In this document: positions 1 through 30,167 of the stretch, in pieces | Numbering within the stretch: the first letter of the stretch is position 1 | Layout: every line of letters starts with the position of its first letter | Assembly: GCA_965153355.1 (NCBI GenBank) | Contig: OZ231128.1 | Coordinates: 26,102,001 to 26,166,000 of the forward strand | From: Flaccisagitta enflata | Lineage: Eukaryota > Chaetognatha > Sagittoidea > Aphragmophora | Direction: 5' to 3' | DNA length: 64,000 nucleotides | Translations under genes and position numbers: made by a program | Notes under the pieces: generated by a model | Database searches by the model: none | Told to the model about the DNA's origin: nothing | Seen by the model: only the letters and a program-made list of their open reading frames with translations

Positions 1-155
1 TGAACAATGATAGCGACCTCCCCAAGGACCATTTTGATAAAAAAAAGAAAGAGTCGACCCAACTGTATAATCTATATAATAAGACAAAAATTTGAAAAAT
101 ATAACTTTGGAACCAAAAATTATAATATCAACAAATATAATTTTCATTTTTTTGA

Positions 156-1419
<1,264 letters not shown>

Positions 1420-1494
<75 letters not shown>
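1420..1494. repeat. (TA)n microsatellite
   Basis: Continuation of the TA tract on the right side of the TIR element 773-1419. Confidence 0.85.
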
Positions 1495-1495
<1 letters not shown>

Positions 1496-2110
1496 ATATA
1501 TATGATTACGGACATATGATTATAACTGACGTCCTTGGTTGGCCATGTCTATATTTTTTCCCTGTTTTTCTCATGTCCATATTAATGCGGGATTAAACCA
1601 TAATTGTAAATTTTCTGTAGAACGCTTTGCCAAAAAATGCAGCAAGATCCTTGTTCTATCTAGGAACGACCGCGTCAATCGAAAATGCAAGGAGATTTTG
1701 AAACACATGGAATGGCCTGGAAAGTTGAAAAGACGGCTTCATTTTTGGGCCAGAAATGAAAATCTGGTCAGTGGACAAGATGTGCAAGAACAAAAACCGG
1801 ATGCCAACATAGTTTCTGTGGGAGCAGTTGATGCCAACAAGATGGCAAACAGTCACATGGATGAAGGGCAAGTGAGAAATTGCGAAGAAATCTAAGAAGG
1901 TTTGGGCATCCAGAGCGAGGTAGTCGTAGTCTGGGGGCTGAAGGCAGGGTTTTTACATGGAAAAAGCCTTTATCCGCAGTTTTATCCGCAGTTTTAAGTC
2001 CTCCATAGTGTTATCCGCAGGTTTATTCGCAGGTTTACCCGCAGGTTTATCCGCAGGTTTATCCTAGGTCTAACTGCTGATTTACCCGCATTATTCGTCA
2101 AGATACAAGG
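1495..2110. other. No gene recognised
   Basis: Unique-looking DNA with a 118-codon open frame (1539-1895) of unknown type, followed by TTTATCCGCAGG repeats (1968-2060). No splice-consistent partner was found. Confidence 0.5.
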
Positions 2111-2151
2111 GTGTCAGGAAGAGGTGGTGGTGCAGGCGCTAGCGCTGGAGA

Positions 2152-2224
2152 AAAAAAAGAAGAAGAAGAAGAAGAAGAAGAAGAAGAAGAAGAAGAAGAA
2201 GAAGAAGAAGAAGAAGAAGAAGAA

Positions 2225-2277
<53 letters not shown>

Positions 2278-2383
2278 AGACGAAGACGAAGACGACAACG
2301 ACAACGACGACGACGAAGAAGAAGAAGAAGAAGAAGAAGAAGAAGAAGAAGAAGAAGAAGAAGAAGAAGAAGAAGAAGAAGAA

Positions 2384-2448
<65 letters not shown>

Positions 2449-2776
2449 AGAAGAAGAAGAAGAAGAAGAAGAAGAAGAAGAAGAAGAAGAAGAAGAAGAA
2501 GAAGAAGAAGAAGAAGAAGAAAAAAAAAAGGGGAGGAACAAGACAAAAAGATAGAGACGGCGGCGCTGGCGCTGGCGATGAAGAGCAGGAGATGTCGTGG
2601 CGGCGATGTCGATGGCGCTGGCGCTGGCGCTGGCAATGTAGAGCAGGAAAAAGAGAGGCGATGGCGATGGCGATAGCAATGAATTGTTGACACTTCCCGT
2701 CGCCTTCGCCTTCGCCGTCGCCATTACTATCATCATCCTCAATGTTGTCATCATGGCCGACATTGTTCTCAAATTT

Positions 2777-2842
<66 letters not shown>

Positions 2843-2856
2843 AAAGACGACAACGA

Positions 2857-2892
<36 letters not shown>

Positions 2893-2926
2893 AGACGACG
2901 ACGACGACGATGACGACGACGACGGA
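2152..2926. repeat. Mosaic trinucleotide array (GAA/GAC/GGC)
   Basis: Blocks of GAA (2156-2225, 2314-2384, 2447-2520), GAC (2226-2276, 2385-2446) and, after a spacer with GGCGATGGC words, GAC/GGC (2777-2926). Purine-rich throughout on the plus strand. Apparent proteins here are homopolymer artefacts. Confidence 0.9.
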
Positions 2927-3220
2927 AAAAAAGAAAATGAAAAAAAGAGAACAAAGAAAACAGGGAAAAAACAAAAAAAGCTAAAAAAAAACAAAAAAAG
3001 CTAAAAAAAAACAACAAAAACTTCATTGTTATTGCCTTCATTGTCGCCGTCACCAGTGCCAGCGCCATTGCCATCATCATCTTCATGGGAAAAACTGCGG
3101 ATAGACCCTCATAGCCCTCAGACTACTCATGGGAGTCCAGAGCAGTGAATGTAAATGAACAATATCGACAGAATCGTAGCGTGGATATCAATCCTTTCGG
3201 AGACGTCAGGAATCTTTTTT

Positions 3221-3420
3221 AGTCGCGTGCTACGCGACTCTACACCCCGCTTTGTCCGTCCGTCCGTCCGTCGGTCCGTCCGGTCCGTCCGTCACACTTT
3301 ACTTTTTTGGGGTTTTTGGGATTTTTGACTTCACTGCTCCTGCCCAAATGATCTGGGGACCTCAATTACGGCCCCTGCCCACCTGCACGCGACTGGGGTA
3401 GCCGTGTATCCGGCCTTGTT
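3221..3420 (+). repeat. R1 repeat, full-length reference copy
   Basis: Order: hairpin AGTCGCGTGCTACGCGACT, CTACACCCCGCTTTGTCC, GTCCGTCCGTC run, CACACTTTACTTTTTTGGG, TCACTGCTCCTGCCC, GGCCCCTGCCCAC, GCACGCGACTGGGGTAGCCG, TGTATCCGGCCTTGTT. The GCACGCGACT near the far end repeats one side of the hairpin. No coding region. The family identity (non-autonomous Helentron/DINE-like) is inferred. Confidence 0.9.
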
Positions 3421-3637
3421 TGGTTTAGTTTTGGTATTTGAATCATCAAGCTTTTTTGTTTGTTTTTTTTTTTATTTTGAAGTATTCGGACAGAAAATAG
3501 ACAGACAAAATGGTTTGATTTTAGGGTTTGTGTTGAGGTTAGGGTAATAGGGGCAATCGGGTGTGCCAGAAAATAGAGCTCCCCTAAAGGTTGACATCAC
3601 CAGGAGTCTTACACAAAAAATGATCCAGTGACATGCT

Positions 3638-3758
3638 TTTTTGGCGTTCACGGGCGGTTTTTGGAATTTTGCTCCTGCCCAACTGCTTGGCTGGTTTATT
3701 TCATCACTGTCCCTGCCCACCCGCACGCGACCTGGGTAGCCGTGTATCCGACCTTATT
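3638..3758 (+). repeat. R1 fragment (3' half)
   Basis: Retains GCTCCTGCCCAA, TCCCTGCCCACCCGCACGCG and GTGTATCCGACCTTATT; hairpin and tetranucleotide run are missing. Confidence 0.8.
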
Positions 3759-4185
3759 TGATTACTGTTTTGCCCCTAAATTTCACATCTTGTAATGTGG
3801 AGCTCGAATACTTTGACGAGTCATAATTGTGTTCATAGCTGTGCAATAAATTGCTGAGGTTAATTGTATGAAACATCAAAAATTATTGAATAAACTTTTT
3901 TTAGGTTAACAATGTGTCGACAAACCCGATTTGATTTGATTTGATTTGATTTCGATGGCGATAAAAAAGAGAAGAGGAAAATGGCAATAATCTTGAAATC
4001 AATAACCTCAACTTACGTTAGCAAGACGGTCTTGAAAATTGAAATCATTGATCAACATTACTTGGCACAGTCGAGTTGGGCAATATGGTAAGACTGAGGT
4101 TTGATGGGATGTATGGACTTTTTATGGTTGAATTGGTTAAAGGATTACGTTTGGTGATAGAAACAAGCCTTTATGCTTGGAGTAT

Positions 4186-4585
4186 GCTTCGGAAATAGTG
4201 TATAAGTTATACACTACATGTGTTAGGGTGCCTAAAACGGGCGAAACTGGCTTTCCCCCCGCCTTCATCGTTTTCTTTTGCAAAATTCCTCTCAAACGAG
4301 CCGTTGCGCGACATTCAATTCGATCGGGAACCATCGTTAGGGAGTGGTTGAAGTTTGTATTGAATTAGCATTGGAATCAATATTTTTGTTATGCAAATTT
4401 TTCTTCCGCCATAGATTTCTATGGAAACTTCACTGTCACCCTAACGATGGTTCCTAAACGATTTGAAAATTGCGCGACGGCTCATTTGATAGCATTTAAG
4501 CAAAGAAAACAGATGATGGCGGGGGGAAAGCCAATTTCAGCCGATTCCAGCACTCTGACATGCGTATTATACACTCTTTCCGAGC
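4186..4585. mobile_element. Fold-back element, about 165-bp arms
   Basis: The left arm (CGGAAATAGTGTATA.. GGCTTTCCCCCCGCC.. GGAACCATCGTTAGGG) and the right arm near 4419-4585 are reverse complements over nearly their whole length, with a spacer of about 70 bp. No open frame. Likely a MITE. Confidence 0.75.
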
Positions 4586-4636
4586 TAGGATGAACATTGA
4601 ACAATAGAACAAAGATTCTTAAACAATTTTTACTGG

Positions 4637-4750
4637 AACAGGGCCAAGCAGGTCAATATGTGTGCCATGTGGATCGTCGAACGAGTGCGTCACTGACCGA
4701 CAGACCAATAGACCAACCGACAGGGCCTCTTATTGATGTGCGGTGGCGCT
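4637..4750 (-). repeat. R1 subfamily E fragment
   Basis: AACAGGGCCAAGCAGGTC, GTGGATCGTCGAACGAGTGC, a GACCGACAGACC run and a TGCGGTGGCGC end. Divergent from the other E copies at 25189 and 33866. Confidence 0.65.
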
Positions 4751-4886
4751 CAAAAAAAGAAAGGATTCATAAAGTATATTGAACCATTTTTGCTCACATT
4801 CTTGAAATTTTCAGCTCTGTTCCTTCTAAGAATTGATCAACAATTTATCTTTTTACCAAAGTGTACAGCATTGGTATATTTTTTTG

Positions 4887-5095
4887 GTGGCGTGCACGCG
4901 ACTCTACACCCCGCTTTGTCCGTCCGTCCGTCCGTCCGTCAGTTGGTCGGTCTGTCGGTCCATCACACTTTAACTTTTTTTATCAATTTTATTTCTATAA
5001 GTCATATAAAGTCATTTAGAATGTAATAAGTCATTCTAAGTCATTCTAAGTCAATCTGTAGGTCACGCACGCGACTTATAGGTGTTGGCCTTGTT
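4887..5095 (+). repeat. R1 subfamily B copy
   Basis: Normal hairpin end, but the middle is tandem AAGTCATTCT words and the far end reads CACGCGACTTATAGGTGTTG GCCTTGTT. Confidence 0.85.
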
Positions 5096-5315
5096 TCTTA
5101 GAATTCCACTTTTGTTCTACCCCTTGTTTTTTGTTTTTTTTTCATAGAACTCCCCTTTCCATCTACCCCTTGTTTTTTTTTTCTTTTTGAAACTTTTTTC
5201 AACGTTCTATCCATTTCAATTTAATTGTCGTTTATTCAATATTCATTACAAAAAAAAATGTAACAAAATGTATGAGCTAAAATAAAAAAACAGCATCACT
5301 AACATTTTGTTGCTT

Positions 5316-5503
5316 TTGGGACCGTGACTCCGCAGGGGCCAATGTCCTTTGATTTTAGAATGTGCAGTTTTGACTTTTGAGTGTGTTGAGCCTTTAAAGG
5401 CCCTGATCCAGGGCATCGGGAGTGGGGCACATAGAGCGGATAAACGAACAAATGGGATCCCTTTCAATCAAAGGTCATCGACCCCTCGAGGGTCGCTACC
5501 CAA
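5316..5503. repeat. R2 repeat, short decayed copy
   Basis: GCAGGGGCCAATGTCCTTTG at the left and AAAGGTCATCGACCCCTCGA with GGGTCGCTACCC at the right form the inverted flanks; the middle is not clearly tandem. Confidence 0.5.
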
Positions 5504-5715
5504 ATAAAAGGTCAACATGGATGGATGTTTGGTTGTAAGCAAGAATTTTAAAAAGTCAAAATAGTAAACTCTTTAACTAAGTTTTACCTTTGGGTACATG
5601 TTACATTTATTAATCATATTTGATTTGTCAACAAGTCAGGTTACTTCTGTTATATTCATTGCATGAATAGATTCTTTACACCGTGTGCCTGTAGCCTGTA
5701 TGCTTGATTTGCCTA

Positions 5716-6127
5716 CAGACGAAAGTGAAATACAAGAAGTTAACCCCCCAAAAACTGTAGCACCCCCCCCTACAGCTTCAACCACTGAATAAAGAAAGAC
5801 ATATAGGATAGAGAATAGCCGTTTATATGAATACAATTAGCCTCATCAGAGCAATTTTAGAATTTATCCCTGTTATGGAGATATTGCTAAAAAACTTGTG
5901 AAAAATTGCATACTTAGTAAAATTCAAAAAATGCTATTTTTAGCTAGTTTTTAAGCCGTAACTCTAGACTGGGAATGAAATTCCAAAATCGCTCTGATGA
6001 GGCTGATTGTATTGATATAAATTACTATTCCCTACTTTATATGCCTTTCTTTATTCAGCGGTTGAGGCTGTAAGGGGGGGTGCTACAGTTTTTGGGGGGT
6101 TAACTTCTTGTATTTCACTTTCGTCTG
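5716..6127. mobile_element. Fold-back MITE with TA flanks
   Basis: Arms of about 170 bp start CAGACGAAAGTGAAATACAA and contain AGTTAACCCCCCAAAAACTG and GCCTCATCAGAGC. TA lies immediately outside both ends. Located about 330 bp beyond the protease stop codon. Confidence 0.8.
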
Positions 6128-6459
6128 TATTTTGTCATTTACAATTACTCTTAGTGATCTATTCTTCACTGTTCACGTTAACACTAAAATACCATTCTTA
6201 GATCAAACAAAATGTACAGCACAGCTAAGATCGCTACCATGTCACCAAAAATTATTCATCCTTAATTGAACGTATTGTATTTATCTGTCTTTCTGAAGAG
6301 TATCATAGAGACTATTAGTCAAATGTATTCGTGAATGAATTAAGCAGATAAGTAGTTCAACAAATTGCAAGCTTTCTTGTTGATTAACCTAAATCTAACG
6401 GAACATAAAGATGGAAAGATGTTGGATCTTTTCAATTGCTAGTCGCGGCTTTTCAATAG

Positions 6460-23200
<16,741 letters not shown>

Positions 23201-23246
23201 AGTCCTGATTAGGTAGTGTTCTAATGTTGTTTAGTTTTTCATCGGG

Positions 23247-23255
23247 TTTTTTATA
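23247..23255 (-). promoter_or_regulatory. TATA box of the protease gene
   Basis: Minus-strand TATAAAAAA lies about 50 nt upstream of the ATG. It predicts transcription start near 23220 and a leader of about 20-25 nt. It is a single, well-placed motif; no transcript data are available here. Confidence 0.6.
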
Positions 23256-24181
23256 CTAGCATAGGCGACGCAGTCAAGTGTCGTCTATCGACGTAAAGAA
23301 AAAAAAACTTGATCGTCTTTTTTCTCTGGATGTGGTGCCTTTTTTTGCACTCATGATTGACATTATCATTCATTTTATCTCATTTACGTTCATTCATTCA
23401 ATTCATTTATTTGTAATTCATTCACATGCGATGAAACATGAAGCAGTACAATTACATGAAAGAAAACAAAAAACAGTATGCAGAGGAAGAGGAGGACAGA
23501 AAAGCACATGATCCGCCACTAAATGATTATCAAAGAGCGTAATGATGACCATGAAGCAGATATACCATGAATTATTATCCTTTCCACCGCCCAGCTGAAA
23601 GGTCTAGTCTGCCAGAGCACGAAAACCAAGATCTGGGTCCATCGCGCCTAACAATTTTCCTCTCAATGAAATGGTTATTTGAGAAAACATTGCTAATCTA
23701 TTTTTCAAACACTTTTTTAGTTTCTTCATTTATTCACTCATTCATTCATTCATTCATTCTTTTGGTTTTTTCTTTTCTTTTTCCTTTTTTTCTTTTCCCC
23801 TTATTTCTACCACTGATATTACCACAGCTATTATGTCTTCTACCACGAACGCTGCTACTACTACCACTTTTGAGCGTATAACGTAGCACTGATACTTATA
23901 CAACGACCATTACTTCTTCCTCTGTCTCTTCGTTCTCTCGTTCTCTTTCGCCCTTCTTTTTTCTTTTCTCATTTGACTTTTTCCAGGTGATCTTTTTTTT
24001 CTATACTAATTGCTGCAACAAGGCACATATTCAGGCGTCTGTTTTGTTCAACCTTCTTTGATGTTTTCAAATGATGGATGTGGGAAGATCCAAATCTGTT
24101 CCAGCCGCTTCCTCTTTTACTCCATTTCCTAAAACAAAGGCTGCTTCTGATTAAGACTCGGGAAAAAAAGAAAGAGAAAGG
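23256..24181. other. Intergenic DNA, no gene recognised
   Basis: AT-rich DNA with ATTC words (23375-23400, 23730-23760) and T-rich stretches; nothing coding supported. Confidence 0.5.
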
Positions 24182-24435
24182 GGGCGTTTCTAGTCAGAGA
24201 AAATCGCATTTTTAACGGGCCACTCGGTCGCTCGCTACGTTCGTTCGCTCGCACTGCTTACTCCGCTCACTCGCGCCGCAGCGCTCCGCTTTAATATGCT
24301 CGCTATGTTCAAGGGGTCGCTCACTCTCTTCGCTCACTCCCATGTGGGACAGTTGAAATACTTGAATATCTATTCACGCTGTAAAAGCATTTCAGAGGAA
24401 CAAACACGTTTTTTATCTTAACTAGAAACACGCCC
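24182..24435. mobile_element. Small TIR element
   Basis: GGGCGTTTCTAGT at the left and ACTAGAAACACGCCC at the right form imperfect TIRs around a segment of repeated CGCTCG/GCTCAC words. No clear duplication. Confidence 0.55.
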
Positions 24436-24628
24436 TTAGATAGAAACCGTTCAATCAAAGCGCAGCACAAAACCTGTCCAAATTGTGTGGATCATCAATC
24501 TTCAGAAAAAAACGTGAAATGTCAGCAATAATCAGAAAACTTTGTCTGTCTGTCTCTCTGTATCTGTTTTTTTTTTTTCTGTTCGATTTGTGTGTCTATC
24601 TATGTTTGTCCCTGCAATTGTTTATTTT

Positions 24629-24779
24629 AGTTCCGGACACGCAACTCTTTAAAAGGCTTTGTCCGTCCGTCTGTTGGTCCGTCTGTTGGTCCGTCTGTGT
24701 GTGTGGGGGGGGTGTGAATGGGGGTTTAATGCCCTTGCCCACCCGTCCGCAACGATATTGTAACCCCGTGTCACTTGTT
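24629..24779 (+). repeat. R1 subfamily D copy
   Basis: AGTTCCGGACACGCAACT, GGCTTTGTCCGTCCGTCTG, a G-run, then GTCCGCAACGATATTGTAAC and GTGTCACTTGTT as the far end. Same far end as 48000-48283. Confidence 0.8.
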
Positions 24780-25188
24780 TCTTTTTTTTTCTCGAAGCTG
24801 CACAGCGCGGTATATATTGCATTTCATCATATACATTACATCATTTACATATTCTTTGATGTCTCGTCAGTTATTAGCGAAAGCGTAAAGTTGTGTGTCA
24901 AATGTAACTCAAGGTTCTTTAAACTCGTCAAAAGTAACTCCAGAAAGGGTATACACCAAAATCATGTATTCCTCGATTTTATTCGACGTCTTTGAGGCCG
25001 GATCCATTATATTTCATGATGCCATTTCAACTCGTGCGAACTGCGAAGGTCAAATTGGTTCCTGTTGAGACTGTTGAATGTTGAGTTTTCGGAAATGGTT
25101 TGACCCCAATTAGGAAGCCCATCCTCTAACACGCTTCCAACTCAGCGGGAATCATTGCCTCTGCTTTATTTTTTTCTCTCTCCATTTT

Positions 25189-25309
25189 AGGTGCGACAAA
25201 GCACCTTTATAACTGGCTGTGGATCCGTCGGTTGGTTGGTAGGTCTGTCGGTAACGCATTCGTTCGACGATCCACACGTCGCTCCTTCTTGGCCTACTTG
25301 GCCTTGTTT
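25189..25309 (+). repeat. R1 subfamily E copy
   Basis: Hairpin AGGTGCGACAAAGCACCT, CAGTTATA-type neck, GTCGGTTGG run, GTTCGACGATCCACACGTCG and CCTACTTGGCCTTGTT. Confidence 0.8.
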
Positions 25310-25369
25310 TCTTTTGTTTTGATTTTACTGCACTTCCTTTTGTCGTCGGTCTATTCATCCGTTGGTCCG

Positions 25370-25762
<393 letters not shown>

Positions 25763-26139
25763 ACTTCATCATGAAAGTAAAAGTTCTTCTAAATCGGTAG
25801 ATGAAACTCTTTTTATCTTACACTCGGTGACTCACACAAAAAGAACATAATTCCTACATTTCGAGCAACGATATGCAAATGATGTCGGCGTCACTTTACT
25901 CCAAGTTTTTTTTGCCCCCACTCAAAAGACTTTTTTCCGCCCTTAATGAGGGCAAGAGGATTTTGACTTACTCTTTAAGTCGCCTTTTTAAGTCTCCTGT
26001 TCGCCCACGCAACGAACTGCGGGGAATGGTCCTCACTTACTCAGTACCAAGTTAGAATGACACTATCGAGACATTGCGAATGGAAGTTACTTTCTTTTTA
26101 TATCTGTCTCACGATTTTGTCTCCATCAGCTCTATTTTT

Positions 26140-26344
26140 AGTCGCGTGCGTCCTGCGCTAAGTCCGTCCATCGGTCCGTCGGTCCGTCGGTCAAATCGGT
26201 CAAATCCGTCGGTCCGTCACACTTTACTTTTTGGGTTTTGCCGGTCTTTGGCCTCTTTTTTAATTCTTAAAGTGATCAAGTGACCTCAAATACAGCCCCT
26301 GCCCACCCGCACGCGACTGGGGTAGCCGTGTATCCAGCCTTGTT
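26140..26344 (+). repeat. R1 copy
   Basis: Hairpin decayed; GTCCGTCGGTCAAATCGGTC run, CACACTTTACTTTTTGGG, CCCGCACGCGACTGGGGTAG and TATCCAGCCTTGTT. Confidence 0.85.
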
Positions 26345-26610
26345 CATCTTCTTTGTTCTTTTTTTCTTTTCTTCTTTCTTTATTAACTTCTTTGTTTTCT
26401 TTCTTTCATTCATTCTTTTCTTTTTTTTCTTTTTCACTTTCTCTCTTTCTTTCTTTCTTTCTTTCTTTCTTTTTTTTTCTTTCTTTCTCTCTTTCTTTCT
26501 TTCTTTTTTTCTTTCTTTGATTCTTTCTTCTTTTCATCTGAATTCTTCTTTTTCTATTTCCCTTGTTTTCATCTATTTTTTTTCTTTTTCATTCTCAATC
26601 TCTTCTTCTC

Positions 26611-26644
<34 letters not shown>

Positions 26645-26745
26645 CATATTTCTACTTTCTCTCATTTGCATACTTCTTCTCATATTCTTACTACTCTTCC
26701 TCTACTTCCTTGTTCCTTGCTCCTTACAAGTTACACATCTACTAC
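26340..26745. repeat. (TTTC)n and T-rich tract
   Basis: TTTC/TTC units at 26340-26520 and a 30-base T run near 26612-26642. Confidence 0.85.
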
Positions 26746-26750
26746 TTGTT

Positions 26751-26921
26751 AGTCGCGCGCACGCGACTTTATGACCCGCTTTGTTCGTCGGATGGATGGT
26801 CGGTAACACCTAGCTTGTTTGGCGTGTTTTGCATTACCGCTCCTGTCCAAATACTCAGCCTTTTTCATCACCGCCCCTGCCCACTCGCACACGACTTGGG
26901 TAGCCGTGTGTCCGGCCTTGA
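26751..26921 (+). repeat. R1 copy with a near-perfect hairpin
   Basis: AGTCGCGCGCACGCGACT, a short GTCGGATGG run, CCGTGTGTCCGGCCTTG. Lies directly after the TTTC/T-rich tract. Confidence 0.85.
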
Positions 26922-27081
26922 TTTCGATATTTCCTTTGTTCTTCTTTTTTTATCCTGGCTCACGTTTTTTTTCTTTTGTCGCTGTCGACTTTAAAAAGAC
27001 TTAGAAAGCTGGAAGCCGCCTAAGACTTAACGGGATAGAGAGGCCAAAAAAGGCCAACACACCGCGTCTGATCAGTTTCTT

Positions 27082-27236
27082 AGTCGCTTACTAAGCGACA
27101 CTATACGAGGTACGTAGGAAGGTAAGAAGGTATGTACGTCCGTAGTTAACGCAAAATTTTGGATGACAATAATCGGCTGAAATGAAGTTCCGCTAATCCG
27201 CTAGTGACTACTGATTGGTCGTGTATCCGACGTTGT
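27082..27236 (+). repeat. R1 subfamily C copy
   Basis: AGTCGCTTACTAAGCGAC stem, GGAAGGTAAGAAGG instead of GTCC, then GTGACTACTGATTGGTCGTG TATCC. Matches 21095-21315 in layout. Confidence 0.7.
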
Positions 27237-27306
27237 CCGTCTTGCCTCCGATGGCCATAGTAAGATGCAATGTTGGGAAGTCTACTGAAAGTAACTAAGA
27301 AAGATA

Positions 27307-27486
27307 AAATGAATGAATGAATGAATGAATGAATGAATGAATGAATGAATGAATGAATGAATGAATGAATGAATGAATGAATTTTTAAAAAATGAATGGA
27401 TGAATTAATGTGTGAAGGTGCGCAAAAATCAAGAAGGAAAGAAAAGAAAGAAAGAAAGAAAAGAAAGAAGAAGAAATCAAGAAGAA

Positions 27487-27547
<61 letters not shown>

Positions 27548-27760
27548 GAGGGAAAAGGAAAGAGGAAAGAAGGAAAGAAGAAAGAAGAAAGAAAGAAGAA
27601 AAGAAAGAAAGAAAGAAAGAAGAAGAAGAAGAAGAAAAATAAGGAAGAAGAAGAACGAAGAAGAAAAGAAGAAGAAGAAAGAAAGAAAGAAAGAAAAAGA
27701 AAGAAAGAAAGAAAGAAAAAGAAAGAAAGAAAGAAAGAGGAAAGAAGGAAAGAAAACAGG

Positions 27761-27793
<33 letters not shown>

Positions 27794-27853
27794 AAGAAAG
27801 CAAGTAAGCAAGCAAGAAAGAAAGAAAGAAAGAAAGATAGAAAGATAGAAAGT

Positions 27854-27913
<60 letters not shown>

Positions 27914-27991
27914 AACAAACAAACAAACAAACAAACAAACAAACAAAGAAAGAAACAAACAAAGAAAGAAAGAAACAAAGAAAGAAACGAA
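27307..27991. repeat. (ATGA)n then (AAAG)n tract
   Basis: ATGA at 27307-27382, then about 560 bp of AAAG/AAG polypurine DNA ending in AAAC units. Confidence 0.9.
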
Positions 27992-27999
27992 AGATATTT

Positions 28000-29490
28000 T
28001 TTGACATGACATCGGGAATCGTATCTGATAAATGATAATGGAATTGTGGGAATTCTGCAAAACGATTTTACCATTTTGTTCATGCCATTGTTTTCTCCAA
28101 TTTGTTTGCCATTTCGTGATTTAATACGCGAGACTGCCTTGAATGTGCAAATTGTGGAAAATGTCAGTTTTGAAAACAAAACCTTTTTCCTGAGTTACAT
28201 GATTCTGAGTTCTGATGACGTCAACCAAGTGGCTGGGAGGACCTTTTCACCGCAAAAAAAAAGCCCTATCGAGCATGGATGCGTCCTGAAGGGCAAGAAG
28301 CTTTGACCTTGTTGGTAATGATTGTCCTAATTAAGACGCGGGCGCGAGGGCATTAAGTTGAGAATAGATGCACAGAAATGCAGTTTCACAAAATCTATCA
28401 ATTCATTTTCACCTCCGCTACCACTAATGCATTAATAATTATAATGTCAGCCATTTAACGGATAATTATCTATCGGACAAAAATGATTTTAAATAGTTCA
28501 GGTTACAGGGAACATGGTAGTTCTGGCCAAGAATCTGGCCCAGGGAACATGATAGTGCTGGGGCAGAATCTGGTCTAGAATCTGGGTGCTCTCATAAGTC
28601 AAAACAAGGGCGAATACTGGGCATCCGATGCAGTATGCAAGCGGGTAAAAGCAGTGATGGAGCAAGGAGACCGGAGACAGAAAGGCATTTGTGCAGCAGC
28701 AATAATTCAAACCGCAAAGGCAAGACCACGAGAGTTTTGTGTGAACTCCACGTGACTTTAAGCAATCTAAAACATTGTGAATTGTTATTGTTTTTAAATC
28801 CCAAACCACGGATCCCAAGAAAGTTGAGTGTTCACAGTAACACACTCCATTCACGAAAGTTGGAGACTAGCTTTCTTTCTCTTTCTTTTTTTTCCTCAAA
28901 GTTTTACCATTCCTCATGTCTAAGACAGACATCTTTGTAAATATTGGCATAGAAATCGAATCATGTTAACATGTAAGCGTGATATTTCGATCTCGAATTG
29001 GAAAAATTTGGGATAATGTGGGTTGAAGATCATGATGGTTGGTTAAGGTATAACTTACGTTTGGGGATCAGGGAGAGACCGGGGGGCAGAGACTTATGTC
29101 GCTCTAGAAAAAGTCAAGGATTCGTTTCATTTTCTTTTTTGATTTATACAAATGAACAAATGTTTTATTGAGAGATCATTCCTCCTCAGAAACATACAAG
29201 ACAATGGAAAAAACTGCAACAAATAAGGATGTCGGGTTGAAAGAATCAGGAACAGTTCGATTTCACACGCATGCACCTTTTTAGATCTGTTATCTTATTC
29301 CGTGTCGTTAACTCGTCTCGGGCTAGGTAGATGTATCTAAATTTTAATTTCAATTCTAGATAATACCTTGGTTGAAAAAAAAAAACTACCCGACCAATGA
29401 ATATGTGTATTTCAATGGACCTAACAGACTTATTGACCTATTGGGTCGTATACTCGCGACTTGGAAAATACAAAGTAACAAAGCTTAAAC
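28000..29490. other. Intergenic DNA, no gene recognised
   Basis: Mostly unique-looking. A 101-codon plus-strand frame (28635-28940) and two overlapping minus-strand frames lack conserved motifs. GGGAACATG(G/A)TAGT is duplicated near 28508 and 28543. Confidence 0.5.
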
Positions 29491-29492
29491 AA

Positions 29493-29795
29493 AACAAGGC
29501 CAACACCTTACAGTCGCGTGCGGTTGTTAAGACTAAAAGACTAAAAGACTAAAAGACTAAAAGACTAAAAGATAAAACACTAAAACACTAAAAGACCAAA
29601 AGACTAAAATGACTTAAATTGACCAAGTATGACAAAATTTGAAATAATGAAATATGACATATCATGACTTGAAATGACTTAAAATGAGTTTAAATGGCTT
29701 GAAATCACTTAAAATGACTTTGAATGATGTAAAACAACGAAAAAAAGCTAAGCGTTATGAATGGACAGACCGATCGACCGACCGAAGGACTAAAA
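29493..29795 (-). repeat. R1-B-like copy with (ACTAAAAG)n middle
   Basis: AACAAGGCCAACACC and GTCGCGTGCGG end, tandem ACTAAAAG at 29530-29605, AATGACTT words, and a GACCGATCGACC run. The hairpin is lost. Confidence 0.65.
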
Positions 29796-29973
29796 AACGA
29801 ATGATGGCGGAATGCAAACAAAAATCGAACGAATTCAGCGACTTCACTGTAATTGAGTGCTTTAACCTCGTCGGATCTTCTTCAGTCAGGCCAAAAATCT
29901 TAGCTTGGCAGTCAACGTTGCATAACTCGATCCTTCCAAAAAACGTCAAAAAAAGACTTTTTTTTTAACGTCA

Positions 29974-30167
29974 AACAAGGCCAGCACCGTTAAGTTGCGT
30001 ACGATTAATCAAATCATAATATTTTCAATTGACAAATTCATCAAAATTGATCAAATTCAAGTGTATTCTTCAGCAAAGGAATTTGAGACACCCGGACCGG
30101 TCAACGGACCACCTGGCCTAGCCACGGACCGGCCAAAAATAACCATAGAGTTGCATATCACGCGACT
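29974..30167 (-). repeat. R1 subfamily B copy
   Basis: AACAAGGCCAGCACCGTTAA, TGATCAAATTCAAG-type middle, GGACCGGCC run and AGTTGCATATCACGCGACT end. Confidence 0.65.

Noticed and set aside
1539-1895. 118-codon plus-strand open frame
   Set aside because: No recognisable motif and no splice partners; may be chance.
2098-3086. Overlapping frames encoding poly-Ser, poly-Glu, poly-Lys and poly-Arg
   Set aside because: Trinucleotide array open in all frames; no splice or domain support.
28498-28940. Overlapping 70-118 codon frames on both strands
   Set aside because: No conserved motif and no consistent splice sites.
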